From NCBI RefSeq assembly GCF_964355755.1, contig NC_092673.1, forward strand, positions 10,113,001 to 10,177,000: 64,000 nucleotides of DNA. Direction: 5' to 3'. A program made the translations under genes and the position numbers. Below are positions 9,771-21,400 of this stretch, in pieces. The notes under the pieces were generated by a model. The model searched no databases. It worked only from the letters and a program-made list of their open reading frames with translations, and had not been told where the DNA came from. The stretch's first letter is position 1, and each line of letters begins with the position of its first letter. The stretch is from Antedon mediterranea (Eukaryota; Echinodermata; Crinoidea; Comatulida; Antedonidae).

Positions 9771-11100
9771 AAATAATTAAGTGTCACAATCGAATGAATA
9801 AGTGCCAGACAACCTGTACAGTTTAATTTTGTTGTTAATGTTAAAAAATGTATTATTCTGGTCCTCAAGCTTAACTGAAAACTGAGGAAATTCAGATTAG
9901 GCCCTCCACGGACCCTCGACAGTCAGCAGATCAGCACACCAGGAGAGAGTCCCCTACCACGTTATGTGCACCGTTAAGTACACGGGACCAATGGCTTTAC
10001 ATCTCATCTGAAGGATGAGGCAATGAGAGTAAAGCATCCTGCCTAAGGAACCATGGTGGTCTATATTTATAATTATTTTCTCTCAATCTATTAACAATTA
10101 TTGCGATGATTCAACAAATTGTTTATTAATATTAAAAATATAAAAATGATCAGCATTAATGACCAGATTAATGAGTGATAGAGCTGTTAATGTTAGTGTT
10201 CCCAACGATTATATAATCTTGTTAAGTTTCCAAAGAAGGAAAGAAGGAAAATAAAGAGAATCCTAGAAGTTTGGAGGACTGGCAAACAGTTTAGGAACAG
10301 TTTTCTCTATTTTAGGAACTTTATGCTCCACAAACAAATACAAATATTTAATATAACTCACAATATTAAAAAAAACTTACATACAGTACATAAACGTATA
10401 CAAGGTAGGTGTATGATCCAAGTATTTGACATATTGCTGCATGATGAAATCAATATGAAAAGAACGGTTGCGTTTTTCTCGACATTTCAATCAACATGCT
10501 GTGAACGCTGAACATCTTGCGACATAGCAAGACTTTCCCAATCAGAGCGATTATTGTTCAAAGTGTGCATAGACTTGTTTATTTTTGTTTTTTCATTTTC
10601 TATAATTTTGATGTGATTTTGGGTCGTCCCCTTAGTCTCTTAACTTTTCTCGTGGTTTGTTTCCTCGTATAGAGCTCTTTGAGTTGGGATATCAGAGTTT
10701 AGATGAAGTAGGTGTCCACATTATGACAACATACAGTATGTATTTAACAATTACAAACTTTATTTTGTATATGAAGACAGATTATGGCACTCCTCATCTT
10801 AGAGACTCAAAATACAAAGCCTGCCTTTAAAACTGATAGATGTTAAGTTTTAAGCTGTGGGTGCTCAAATGAAAACTATCAATGGATGTCAAAGGTTGAA
10901 AAAGCAATGCGTTGTCCAATTTCTAATCGATGACCCTGTTGTACACACATGTGACTGGATATTTGTTTAATTAATGTACAGTACGTATGCATGTATAAAC
11001 ATGCTTGTCTGCATCTCAAATTGAGAGGATCGGTGTGTGTAGCATCCAATAAGAATTTAGTGAAGTTCGAGAACTTGGGAAGAGCTCCGTGGATAAATTG
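9771..11100. other. Intergenic stretch with a short interspersed-repeat relic
   Basis: No gene is visible. About 9905-10065 resembles a dispersed repeat common in marine invertebrates (a CATCTCATCTGAAGGATGAG block followed by CATCCTGCCTAAGGA), without a clear pol III box. The rest is AT-rich DNA with no ORF, TIR or array that could be defended. Confidence 0.4.
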
Positions 11101-11102
11101 AA

Positions 11103-12835
11103 CTTATTTACCTTGATTTACCTTGATTTACCTTGATCTTGGACATCTAAAGCAATGCTTGTGGGTGGTGATTCCAAAATTTTTCTAGTCGGTTTTTAAA
11201 TTGATTAACATTTGCAGCTTCTATTACATCCTGAGGCAAGTTGTTCCATGTGTCGATAATAGAGTTTGTAAAAAATTTCTGCCGTATCCTTAAGTGAGTA
11301 CGAGGTTTGCTAATTTTCAAAAAGTGTCCTCTGGTTCTAGATTCAGTGGTTAACTTAAAAAAATCCTCATTGTTACATTTAGTGAAACCGTAGAACATTT
11401 TGAATACTTGAATCATTGCGGATCTCAATCTTCTGTATTCTAGAGTAGGAAGGTGCATTTTGGAAAGTCGTTGACTGTATTCATACTGACGTAAATCTGC
11501 TATCATTCTAGATGCACGCTGTTGAACCTTTTCCAACTTATCAGATTCTTTCAAAAAAACATGTTGCCAAACAGTACTGCAATATTCCATGGATGGTCTT
11601 ACAATCGATTTATACAGAAGAGATAAGGAGTGGCAGGATAAATAATCAAAAGACCTATATATGATGCCCAGCTTTTTATTTGCTTTCATAGCAACTTGAG
11701 CCACATGGGATTCGAAAGTTAATTTATCGTCAATTACGACCCCGAGATCTGTCATTTTGGTTTAAACAGCTTGTCAATGTCATCTTGTAACTTTTTGGCA
11801 TCATCTAAATTATTTATTTTTCTAAAAATCTTGGTGTCATCTGCAAAAATTGTTATCTCGGAATCTATTTGATCAGGAAGGTCGTTGATATACAAGTTGA
11901 AGAGCAGTGGTCCTAGAACACTTCCTTGAGGTATTCCACTTGTTACTCTTTTGCTGTTTGACCTAACACCATTTACAACAACTACCTGTGATCTATTAGT
12001 AAGAAACGCCTCTATCCACTGCACTAAGTTTCCTCCTATACCATATGCTTTCAGCTTGTTGATTAATCTTTTATGTGGAACGCTATCAAAAGCTTTCTTG
12101 AAATCCAAGAAAACGCAATCGAAACTTGAGCCTTCATCTAACCATTTGGTCCACTGATTTAGCGCTTCTAGTAGTGCTGTATTACATGACCTACCCGGCC
12201 GAAAACCATGTTGACTTTTGGTGAACAAATTGTTGCTTTCCATATAATCCATTATATTATTCCTAATGACTGTTTCCATAGTTTTACATACTAGTGAAGT
12301 CAGGCTCACTGGTCTATAATTCAAGGGTGTAGACTTATTTCCTTTTTTGAATATAGGTATAACGTCTGCGAGGCCCCAAGATAGGGGGATAGCTCCTTGC
12401 TTCATCAATTTAGTGAATAAATGCTTAAAGAGATCAGCCAATTGTAAACTTGTTTCCTTTAAGACTCGAGAGTTTATTTTGTCTGGACCAGGAGACTTAC
12501 AAATATCTAACTTATTGAGGTATTCCTCGATACCTTCCTTAGAAAAATGTACTATGTTTAGTACAATATCATCTACTCGTGGACTAAGTATAGGTATATC
12601 TTCAGTATTTTCAATTGTGAAAACAGATGCAAAAGAATCGTTTAGTAGATTAGCTTTATCAGTATCTTCTGTTACACTTTTGCCATTATTATCAGTTAGA
12701 GTTGGAATTCCAGATTTCTTTTTTGTTTTCCCTTTAACATACTTCCAAAAGTTTTTTGGATTGGTTTTGACATCTCTAGCTAGTTTTAGCTCAAACTCTG
12801 CTTTTGTTTTATTATTATTATTATATTTATTATTT
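11103..12835 (-). pseudogene. CR1-like LINE, 5'-truncated RT, with microsatellite tail
   Basis: From about 12830 an open frame reads a connector (NPKNFWKYVKGKTKKKSG, GPDKINSRVLKE), then RT with NYRPVSLTSL, FLDFKKAFDSVPHKRL, SGIPQGSVLGPLLFNLYIND and the catalytic FADD. The frame stops at 11752. A second frame (11755-11147) holds the C-terminal RT region (TDLGVVIDDKLTFESHV, YRSFDYLS, RPSMEYCSTVWQ). Several dozen codons between FADD and TDLGV are missing. No apurinic endonuclease is present. The 3' end carries three TCAAGGTAAA-type units (11103-11140, seen as TTACCTTGAT), as CR1/L2-clade LINEs end in short tandem repeats and not poly(A). Confidence 0.8.
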
Positions 12836-12839
12836 TATT

Positions 12840-13165
12840 AGGCCTATTCATGGTAACAGTAACGTTTTTTGCTCTTAGAGTAAATACGATAGTCTACAAT
12901 TGAAGATGCTTTTAAAATTGGGGTAGGGGGAAGTATTAATAGAAGGTAGTGGGTTAAATAGAGGGAGACCTGCATTGAAAATTTGAAATGGACTGTAGTC
13001 TTCAAAAGAAGTTGCTCTTAGATTGGATACGTCACTTAGTCTACAATTGATGGTGATTTTAGAATTATAATGCAGTATTAAATAGAAGATGGTTAATTAG
13101 AGAGAGAACTGCATTGACAATTTGAAAATGACTTATAATTAATTTAAAAAATCACTAACCTTTGG
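12840..13165. other. Non-coding gap with diverged duplications
   Basis: Two blocks near 12885 and 13015 (TTGCTCTTAGA..GGATACG..TAGTCTACAATTGA) repeat each other and also match 3231-3275, so this is intronic DNA shared by the two PKHD1L1-like copies. No ORF is supported. Confidence 0.5.
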
Positions 13166-13169
13166 AATC

Positions 13170-13765
13170 CAGATGTTCTGCAATATCCATTGTAAAATCT
13201 TCAATTAGATTAAACTGAACATCAAATTTCTCAAAAACTATTACTGTTGATCTGCGATTGATATGTGGAAAACACCCTCAATGACAGAAAACTCTGTTGA
13301 GTTGATACCTTAGCGTGGATGCGTTAATAAACAATGCTGAATTCCAAGAAGTATCCACTTCCCGACAGATTAATGGCAAGATCAGTGAAGTTGGACGAAC
13401 CATTGATTATATCTACAGTGTTGTTGCCGACGAGCTCTGCATCAGATACTCCTGGGCATTTTCCATGGATGTGAAGAACGTCCCAGATTTTGCACAATTT
13501 CACCCTGAAAAAACCATTGAATAATTCCTTTTTTTCCGTAGAATATTTGTATCTATGGTGTATTACCAAAGCTTGATAGCCTATATTGGAGTTCAGAAAG
13601 AATTGTGTTAAATCTACACTGGTATCCAATATAGAGATGCAAGGTTGAATCTCAAATAGCATCAGCCGTTGTAAACGTATACTCATTGTGCTTGGGAATT
13701 GATAGATGATTTCTACTCCTGGGTCACTAGACGCCTCTTCTTCAGCTTGCTTCTCAGAATACCTG
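13170..13765 (-). pseudogene. PKHD1L1-like exon(s), copy B (Ig/filamin-like segment)
   Basis: The minus strand (13765-13324) reads QAEEEASSDPGVEIIYQFPS, then LMLFEIQPCISILDTS, and near its end ELVGNNTVDIINGSSNFTDL, AINLSGSGYFLEFS. The 'NGxxxFxDLxIxxxGxGYxLxF' pattern is typical of extracellular beta-sandwich repeats found in fibrocystin-L. At least one frame change is needed between the halves, where copies of an apparently non-coding stretch intervene. A last fragment near 13260-13170 (FEKFDVQFNLIEDFTMDIAE) may be the next exon. Confidence 0.45.
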
Positions 13766-13929
13766 TGAACCAATTAGTTATGTTGTTTTGTAATGATATA
13801 GACATTATGGTTATGTTTGCTGCAAGCCACACATGAGAATACAATTTAAGACTTTGGATAAGACGATACAAGCCAGTTCTATACTACAGTAACTCTACTT
13901 CAATTCATTACTTCTTAAAATGTGACTTG

Positions 13930-14135
13930 CGTTTTATTGACTGTACTTGGACCTCCTGTTGTATTTGTTGCTCTCACACCCCTTGTTGGGTCTTCAGCTG
14001 GGGAGAAGGATCGGTCATTGCTAATAATCTCAACTTCAAGACTCTTGTTCAAAGTACCGGTTTGTGCTGCTACATTAACAATTTCTGCTTGAAGGTTAAC
14101 TAACTTATCATGTTCAAGGGTTGAATTGCATGTAA
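13930..14135 (-). pseudogene. PKHD1L1-like exon, copy B (NLQAEIVNVAAQTG segment)
   Basis: The minus strand reads STLEHDKLVNLQAEIVNVAA, then LNKSLEVEIISNDRSFSP and TNTTGGPSTVNKTQV before a stop. Collinear with the other copy B exons and similarly extracellular (NKS, NTT, NKT sequons). Not strongly diagnostic alone. Confidence 0.4.
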
Positions 14136-14269
14136 GGAAGAAATATTAATTATTGTTTAGATATTAAAAGAATAGACAATGAAATAAAATTCAACTCATT
14201 TCTAAACACATGAAACTGAAAAAAGAAGAAATCTTGATAGATTATTTATATATAAAGATACTTTAATAT

Positions 14270-14650
14270 GGTTAAAGAAAGATATTTACTTATTATATAT
14301 AGCAAACTGGCAAGATTGTCAACAAGATCTTCTTCATAGAAGTCATCAACATCAACAGGAGCCACACCAACGTCAACCATTATAACCCGTGTAGTGATGA
14401 TCTCAATTGGGTCACTACCACGTATAAGTATCCAAAGAGTCTGCCAATCGCGATCAAAATTGTTCTCGCCATAAATGCTGGAGTCATGAAACTGATCGTC
14501 TGGTCCATTTGGATCTTCTGGAAACCATATGAACATATCTCCTTTCATCCATGTTATTTGGCAAGACATAGCGACCTTGATGGTAGACATCTAAGCGTTG
14601 AGGATTGGCATACCAGATGTCGATAACTATTTTCTGATCAGGAGCTGTGT
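14270..14650 (-). pseudogene. PKHD1L1-like exon, copy B (WVKGDM..DVDDFYEEDLVDNLA)
   Basis: The segment 14650-14590 reads FLNTAPDQKIVIDIWYANPQ then RLDVYHQ; after a frame change, 14580-14270 reads ITWMKGDMFIWFPEDPNGPD, then RVIMVDVGVAPVDVDDFYEE and DLVDNLASLLYI. The 'QRLDVY' and 'VDVxDFYxxxLVxNLAxxLxI' patterns are those I associate with the membrane-proximal extracellular part of fibrocystin-L. The break between the halves indicates decay or a very short unrecognised intron. Confidence 0.55.
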
Positions 14651-14699
14651 TCAGGAAATGAAGTCATAACGTTTGAGGATTCGTTGAACTCTCATATAC

Positions 14700-14905
14700 A
14701 TCTCATAAGTCTCATAAATGTGCTGATGCGCTCTTGACATGTGTACCCATGACACCAGCCGTGACCTTGTGGTCCATTGATCAAATCAACATAACCGTTA
14801 GACCCAATGACGATTGGTGAAGACGTCGTACTTCTGTGACAGGATAAAGAAAACGGGATGCCACAATAAAATTGCGTGACCAGTCTCGGTGAGTGGACTG
14901 GTCTT
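14700..14905 (-). pseudogene. PKHD1L1-like exon, copy B (VDLINGPQGHGWCHGYTCQE)
   Basis: The minus strand reads SPIVIGSNGYVDLINGPQ, then HGWCHGYTCQERISTFMRL. Upstream bases are open in another frame (RDWSRNFIVASRFLYPV). Cys-rich 'WCxGYTCQxRISTF' fits the fibrocystin-L ectodomain and the order of neighbouring exons is as expected for that gene. Confidence 0.55.
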
Positions 14906-14999
14906 GTTTTTTAAGAGTACAACTTTAATAGGAGGAAAGATTTAGGGAAGAATCAGTTTACAAAGCTAAAATTCAGCATTAAAGCAGACAACCAACCTT

Positions 15000-15245
15000 T
15001 ATGTGAACATTTTTCATCATAAGGAAATTTTCTACCATCGATGTCTGTAACCATCATGTTTGGAATTCTATAATCCTATAATTGTAAGTCCACGTCTTGG
15101 ATCTCACTCGTATGCAGAATCAGGAATCACATAACCAGGCTGTGATCCTCCTAGAATTCCACCATCTTCATCTCTTATCATTGCTTTCTTAAATGCATCA
15201 CAATCCATCTCCACGCAATCAGAAGGATTAAAGACCCCTTCCCCA
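15000..15245 (-). pseudogene. PKHD1L1-like exon, copy B (CDAFKKAMIRDEDG..DYRIPN)
   Basis: The minus strand reads NPSDCVEMDCDAFKKAMIRD, then GGSQPGYVIPDSAYE followed by a TGA and DPRRGL, and after a frame change DYRIPNMMVTDIDGRKFPYD. In this family the segment reads through as one exon, so the stop and the shift mark a pseudogene or uncorrected sequence errors. A short part is duplicated in copy A at 3283-3330. Confidence 0.6.
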
Positions 15246-15744
15246 CAATTTAGGACGTTTTGTAAAAATAATACATATATATTACTTTATAAACATTAAA
15301 CCAGGTCATTCCTTGTCTTAAATGTACGTTTTATGGAAAATTATGTTAAAAAGTGAGAAACAATGCACTACCTAAGTAGCTCGCGGCGAATGACCTCTAG
15401 GGACAGTCTTTAGGCCTGAGTTTTGTAGGCCTATCTGGTAAACATCGGTAACGTACGAACATTGTAAGCAAGCTACATACCAGCCTGACGTTGTATAGTT
15501 GCTGCATTAATTGTCTTTCTATATTTGCCAGACTCCGTTAATATAAATTGGGGAAAACCCGGTATTTTTCGGTGAAAATTTAGGAGTCTTCCATTTGTTT
15601 TGGCCTCAAGATCAATCAAAAAGTGGGTGTACTAGGTTGATGAAAATAATGCAACTAGCAAGTAAGGATACACAATGATTTACAATTACGTAACTTAGAT
15701 AAATGCAAGTGGTCCATAGATATATTGGATAAATACTATTAATA

Positions 15745-15925
15745 CTTACCCTAAATTTGGTATATGTATGTAAAACCTGTTCTCGTCTCTGACTGTTACC
15801 ATCTTTGTACCTACAGCGGACATTGGGTGGATACCATCATCAGTTGATGGATTGGTCATAATACCGTAATGATCTTTATTACATGCAGTATCGAAATGAG
15901 CGAATGTGACATCTATTGATAAGAA
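15745..15925 (-). pseudogene. PKHD1L1-like exon, copy B (IMTNPSTDDGIHP)
   Basis: The minus strand reads VTFAHFDTACNKDHYGIMTN, then PSTDDGIHPMSAVGTKMVTV and ENRFYIHIPNLG, ending at a GTAAGT donor. This is the better preserved of the two copies; its intron sequences also match copy A. Open throughout. Confidence 0.6.
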
Positions 15926-16309
15926 AGAGCAAAATACCTTGATTTGTAAATGTAGAAGTTTGTTGAAATATATTCATTTCGTACTAGCTGCATTATGGGA
16001 GTATGTTTCCATACGTGTTTGATCCAAAAAAATGACTGGGAATGACTGGGAATGAACTATTATTATTATTTAACCAAAAATGTATTCCGATATTAAAGAC
16101 ATATTTTATGATAAAACAGTACAAAGGTGAAAACTTGGATATAATGGCATTTTCATGTTTATCCAAATAAGCATTCAGCTTCATGTGTAAACAGTATGAG
16201 TATGCGTTTCCTGCAATAGAATTCAAACAGATGGCAGTTGTTGGTTTGTAAGTAAGGACTAGGTTTGTCCAAGTAAAGACCAGATTATGTCATGCTTTTA
16301 CATACCTTG

Positions 16310-16485
16310 CAATCTTGCGCTTCCAGCAAATAGCTGGGTAATTATGTATACCATGAAATGGAAAAAACGGAGCACCATTATCACCAGACATGAAATTTGC
16401 CCACACGAATCTATCATTTCCGTTCTCTGGACCACAAGGTGCATGCTGTTTTGCACTTTGACCTGCGTTCTCCGGTTGATTCTGA
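16310..16485 (-). pseudogene. PKHD1L1-like exon, copy B (WANFMSGDNGAPFFPF)
   Basis: The minus strand is open and reads QPENAGQSAKQHAPCGPENG, FVWANFMSGDNGAPFFPFHG and IHNYPAICWKRKIAR, followed by GTATGT. It is the intact counterpart of the copy A exon at 3945-4143. Confidence 0.6.
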
Positions 16486-16693
16486 AATATTTACATGAAA
16501 ATTTTAATGGGAAAATGTAATATTATAATCAGAATTTATAAATTACGTGACTGATTACACAATGGAATGGCATTATCAGTACAAGTTAAGAAAAAGAAGG
16601 TAGAAGAGTAAGAAAGTCCTTTGACAAATTTCCTTTCGAGTGAAAGTCAAGTATGCATATACTGTATAATTTCTATACATTGATTTTATTTAC

Positions 16694-17157
16694 CTGTAAT
16701 TCATCGCAATCAAAGAACAGGCTTTTACCAATTATAAACGATGACTCCATTCTCACACATACTTATCAACAGTTTCATGACTAAGAGAAGATAACTCAAT
16801 GACAAACGGCATCACTGATGTTGTTGTCAGCAAGAACAAGATCAGTCATTACAACAGAACTCAAAATTCGGAAAAAGACTCCATAATCCCAATTCTTCCA
16901 AATGCAGAAATTGGCAATCTGTGTGCAGTCTCTCTGACCATCCCCCGTCATGAACACTGTGCAAAGAAGTATGGCCTTCGTTGTTGCTCCATTGACTTTC
17001 AACGTCACAGATCTCCCCACTGATGTGGTACAGCACCATCTCAGAGCCTGCCACAGTGTTGTCTTGTGGGATGACATTTCTGGAGCTCTCAATTTCAATA
17101 CCTGCTGGCCACGATATATCCTCAGCGTTGTAGCGGTCTTGATATGTACCAGAAAAG
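16694..17157 (-). pseudogene. PKHD1L1-like parallel beta-helix exon, copy B
   Basis: The minus strand reads GTYQDRYNAEDISWPAGIEI, then EMVLYHISGEICDVESQWSN in one frame; a homopolymer of G at about 16942-16946 moves the conserved reading to another frame with CTQIANFCIWKNWDYGVFF and SSVVMTDLVLADNN; a third frame gives ESSFIIGKSLFFDCDELQ before a GTAAAT donor. Two frame changes in one exon argue for pseudogenisation, or for unpolished long-read sequence. The peptide content is that of the PKHD1/PKHD1L1 beta-helix domain. Confidence 0.6.
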
Positions 17158-17185
17158 ACAGAATAGCAGATTAATCTAATGTAAG

Positions 17186-17984
17186 TGTAATGGATCGGAA
17201 AGCTTCCGAAGTTTCTTATATCTACATTATTGGTGGCGCAATATATTGCATTGCATTGCTATTGTTCACTACTGGTATTCGCGGGCGTATTTGCATATCA
17301 GGTGAATGATTATATTGAATAGGCTGCGTGAGCGTTGGTTCTGCAGAAGTTGTTTTAGTTGTTGTCTGAGTAAGACATGTTATATACTGTATTTCTTTAA
17401 AGTGTGGATTCTCGCCAATACTGTGAGTAGATATTTTCTATACAACAACCATAATGTTTTACAGTATTACTCCATGTGCATAACCGAGTTAAGTTGTTAT
17501 CGTTCATTATTTGTAACGACCATGAATTCACTGTTTAATAATTTCTCTTTGATAAAATACAGCTTTGTCTTATTAGATAGCATACATGTTGAAGTTAGTT
17601 GTATAACATACCATGTTGAAGTTAATTGGATAACTTACCAGGTTGACGTGATTAGTAGTATGAAATTGGTGTATTGGATCCAGGTATAAGTTCGTTAAAT
17701 GTTATATACAGTAATACTAATTGATAATTAGTGATGTGACCATATTGTAGTAAGCTTGCTTGTGATTGTTTTTATTGTTGAATTATATTACACTGCTGAT
17801 GCATAATAATTATGACGTTGTTTTATACAGGGTTTGTTGTTCCTGTTTAGAAAAATAAACGATACAGAGTAAATACAGCCTCATTTTGCGTATTGTTTCG
17901 TTGCATGGGATACATGGCTTCACAAACCAAACCTTAATGGTCTAAACCAAGCAAAACAATATTAAGGATTCCCGAACCACGACA
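17186..17984 (+). repeat. 5' LTR
   Basis: Starts TGTAATGGATCGG and ends ..CCACGACA. An AATAAA polyadenylation signal lies at about 17853-17858. Open frames inside it (for example 17306-17689) occur in both LTRs and are not considered genes. Confidence 0.95.
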
Positions 17985-17986
17985 AA

Positions 17987-18006
17987 TTGGCGTCACGGAC
18001 AGGATG
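17987..18006 (+). promoter_or_regulatory. Candidate tRNA primer-binding site
   Basis: Two bases after the 5' LTR lies TTGGCGTCACGG. Its complement ends ..GACGCCA, the CCA-ended form expected for a tRNA 3' end. Which tRNA was not determined. Confidence 0.55.
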
Positions 18007-18403
18007 GATGCAACGTTTCAAGCATTCCTGAAGGAGGATTGCGTTGTGTATTTTCAACAATTGTTTTACCAAACCCTGGATCGTGCATAAGACAAGGCGT
18101 ATTGGACAGATAAGATTAATTAACTTAATTTAATTTTAGAACGGAAGGTGTATGGTTTTATATATATTACAGAATCTTTGTTTCGATGGACATGGCAGTG
18201 TGTTTTTATTTAAGATGATATTGTGAATTGATGCTTATATGAAATATTGTTACTTTTGTATTACATTTACGATACTTGTTTTTTGTATTGAAACTCTGTT
18301 TATTGTAGTGTTTAAAGTATTTATAGTTACTATAATATTGTCACAAATTCACCTTCTGCAATGTCGCTAGGCCAATCTAAATCTGAAGCAGCTGCAAGCG
18401 GCG

Positions 18404-21400
18404 ATGGCGTTAATGATAATTATTATGATTGCGGCATTAACTAATGTTTTAAAAGGCGTTTCGGTTCAGAAAGCTCCTCCGATTAAGTTAGTAAAATTTA
18501 AGGGTGTTCCAAGATCTCCCGGGGACCTTACGTTAAAAGAATGGCTTGAAGATTTTCGAATTTATTGTGATCATTATTCGTTGGGCGATGATGATCGATA
18601 CGATACCCTGATTAGTCATCTTGGTGGCTGTGCGAAGGATGAGGTTAAATGCAGTATGAGTATGTGTGAAAATGGGAAGAATGTGAAAGCGGCTATAAGA
18701 ATTTTAGAACTCGCTTTTAAATCAGAGGATTCTGTTGCATCATATAGTTCAGCATTTTATTCTAGGCAATTGTTACCGGGTGAAACTTTGGCTGAATATA
18801 GCCTTTCTTTAATGAAACTGTACTCCCAACTTGTCGAAGCGTCTTATCCCTCTGAGCAATCCGCTTTGAGACATCTTCAAGATACTACTTTAAAGCAGCG
18901 TTTAGTGGACGGTGTTCGTGATCCTACAGTTAAGCGTGAATTACGTCGCATTGAGCTAGCTTTTAGAGGAAAATCTTTTTTTGATATGCGCGAAGAAGTT
19001 CTTGAGTTGTATAAAGTTGATATTGTTAGGACAAATCCGCGTGCACATGGCGTAGAATGTAATGAACGGCCCTCAGAACTATCAGAAGTAAAGCAAGAAT
19101 TGCAAGCATTAAAGAAACAAATTAGCGAAATTCAGCGTTCCCAATTTATATCTAGTCCACCTAAGTTTAATCAACATTCTACAGGTCCTTTAAAATGTTA
19201 CAATTGCGGTAAAAATGGTCATACCAAATCTGATTGTGAAATACCTTCTGGGTTGTGTTGGTTTTGTAGAGGAAGAGGTCATTATTCATATGCATGTCCA
19301 CATAAGAATCGTAGTAGTAATTCTAATACTCCGGGTATCCAACGTAGTGCTTCAGATACGCCTACTCAGGATATAATTAATACTGTTTCTAAGTCACAAA
19401 CCAATCATCCAATTCCAACTGGTAATGTTGAACGTGAAGTTCATATCCCTGTTGTTGCCACGGACAATAATGGAAATATGTCTAACGTCCAATCCTTGAA
19501 ATGTTCCGATGCTGTTTTAGTAGATAAATTAGTAGCCAGAAGTCCATGTACTATCCTTAGAATAGGCTCAACTGAGTTAGGTTGTATCTTGGATACAGGG
19601 GCTGAAGCTTCAATAATTCCGTCATCGGTCTATAATAAGCAATTAAAGTCAATTGTTGGAGAGCTGGGATCTGTTAATGGGCTTTTCATGAATGTTATCG
19701 GTGTTTGTGGGGTGGAGGTTCCAATCGAAGGATATGTAGAAATTCCCATTGTTATAGGTGAACAAAAGTTAACTGGTAGTTTTTTGGTAGTTTCAGATGC
19801 TGTCACTGTAACTAATCATAGTAATGAATATCCTGTTTTGATTGGGTGTAACATTTTACGCGAATTACAAGGGTTCCATTTATTACGTGATCTTTCACAG
19901 GTAACCGCTACTCATGTTGATGCTCCATGGAATAGAAAGGCTGAAATTCTTTTGCAAGTAGATGAGGATGAATCAAGTATCTTAGTTTCTTTGCAACATT
20001 CTGATGTTACTATTCCTTGTGATTCACATTCAGAAATTGTTGACGGTAGTGTAAAATCTGATATTGATGATTGTAAGTTTAGTGACCACACCCAAAGTCG
20101 ACTTGTATCCGTCGGTTCTGTGCGTAAGTTATATGACATTAATCACTCTTATTCTAATTCTTTTTGTGGTACTGAGTTAAATTCTGAGAGCCAGCAGTTA
20201 CCGCCTGGGGTAATTATCAACGGTAACCTTGATTGTGTGGAAACTCAACAAGTGACTAACCTATTGTCTAAATATAATCATGTTTTTTCTCATAGTGGTT
20301 TTGATGTTGGGAAGTGTGATGTTATTCCTCATGTTATCAATTTAAAAGATGAAACTCCAATTAGACTACCATATCGTCGTATTCCTCCTCATTCTATATC
20401 AAGTGTTAAGTCTATGTTACAAGAAATGTTGGACCAAGGAATAATTAGGCCGTCCAAAAGCGAATTTGCAAGTCCCATGGTGTTGGTCAAAAAGAAAGAC
20501 GGGTCTTTGCGCATGTGCGTTGATTATAGGAAGTTGAATTTCCAAACGTTGAAAGATTCATTTCCCCTACCACGCATTGATGAGGTTCTAGAAGTACTCA
20601 CTGGGTCTTGTTATTTTTCTACCTTAGATTTATCTCATGGATTTTTCCAAATTATAATGGCAGACGAATCTATTAATAAAACTGCATTTAGGGTTCCTTG
20701 GGAACTGTATGAATTTGTTCGTATGCCGCAGGGTCTGTCTAATAGCCCGGGAACATTTCAACGTGTAATGGAATATGTATTAGGCGACATGAATTTGACT
20801 CAGATTGTGTTGTACTTGGATGACATTTTGATATTTTCTTCTTCGTTTAAACAACATTTATCTAGATTAGAAAATGTGTTGTCCAGATTGTATAAGTATG
20901 GGTTAAAGGTTAAGGGGAAGAAGTGTGATTTCTTTAAGACGGAGGTAACCTATTTGGGTCATGTTATCTCATCTGCTGGAGTTGCTGTAGACTATGGGAA
21001 AATAGAAAAGATACTGACCTGGCCAACGCCAAAAAGTATTACTGAACTTAAATCATTTCTGGGACTCTCTTCATACTATCGAAAGTTTATTTGTAATTAT
21101 GCCAAAATTGCTGCGCCCTTGCATTTGGTAACCCGGTTGTCTGACACACAAGCGGGGAAGGCCCACAGTTTTCGTTGGACTGAAATTGAAGAAGCCGCAT
21201 TTGTTGAATTAAAAAATGCTTTACCTAAACCCCCAGTTCTTGTATATCCCAAATTTGATGAACCATTTGTTATTGAAGTAGATGCCAGTTTGAAAGGTTT
21301 AGGTGCTTGCTTGTTGCAGGAGTCTAATGGTTCTCTTCATCCAATTGCTTATGCAAGTAGAAGTCTTCGTGGTGCTGAATACCGATACCCTGATTTATCG

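Noticed and set aside
10323-10511. 62-codon plus-strand frame
   Set aside because: Isolated, short, no motif, and in DNA with no other exon signal.
17306-17689. 127-codon open frame, repeated at 23508-23888
   Set aside because: It lies within both LTRs, has no recognisable domain and is low complexity; an LTR by-product, not a gene.
18361-18444. ATG at 18361 as the Gag start
   Set aside because: Its frame ends after 27 codons and is out of register with the long Gag-Pol frame; left as an uncertainty and not called as a gene.
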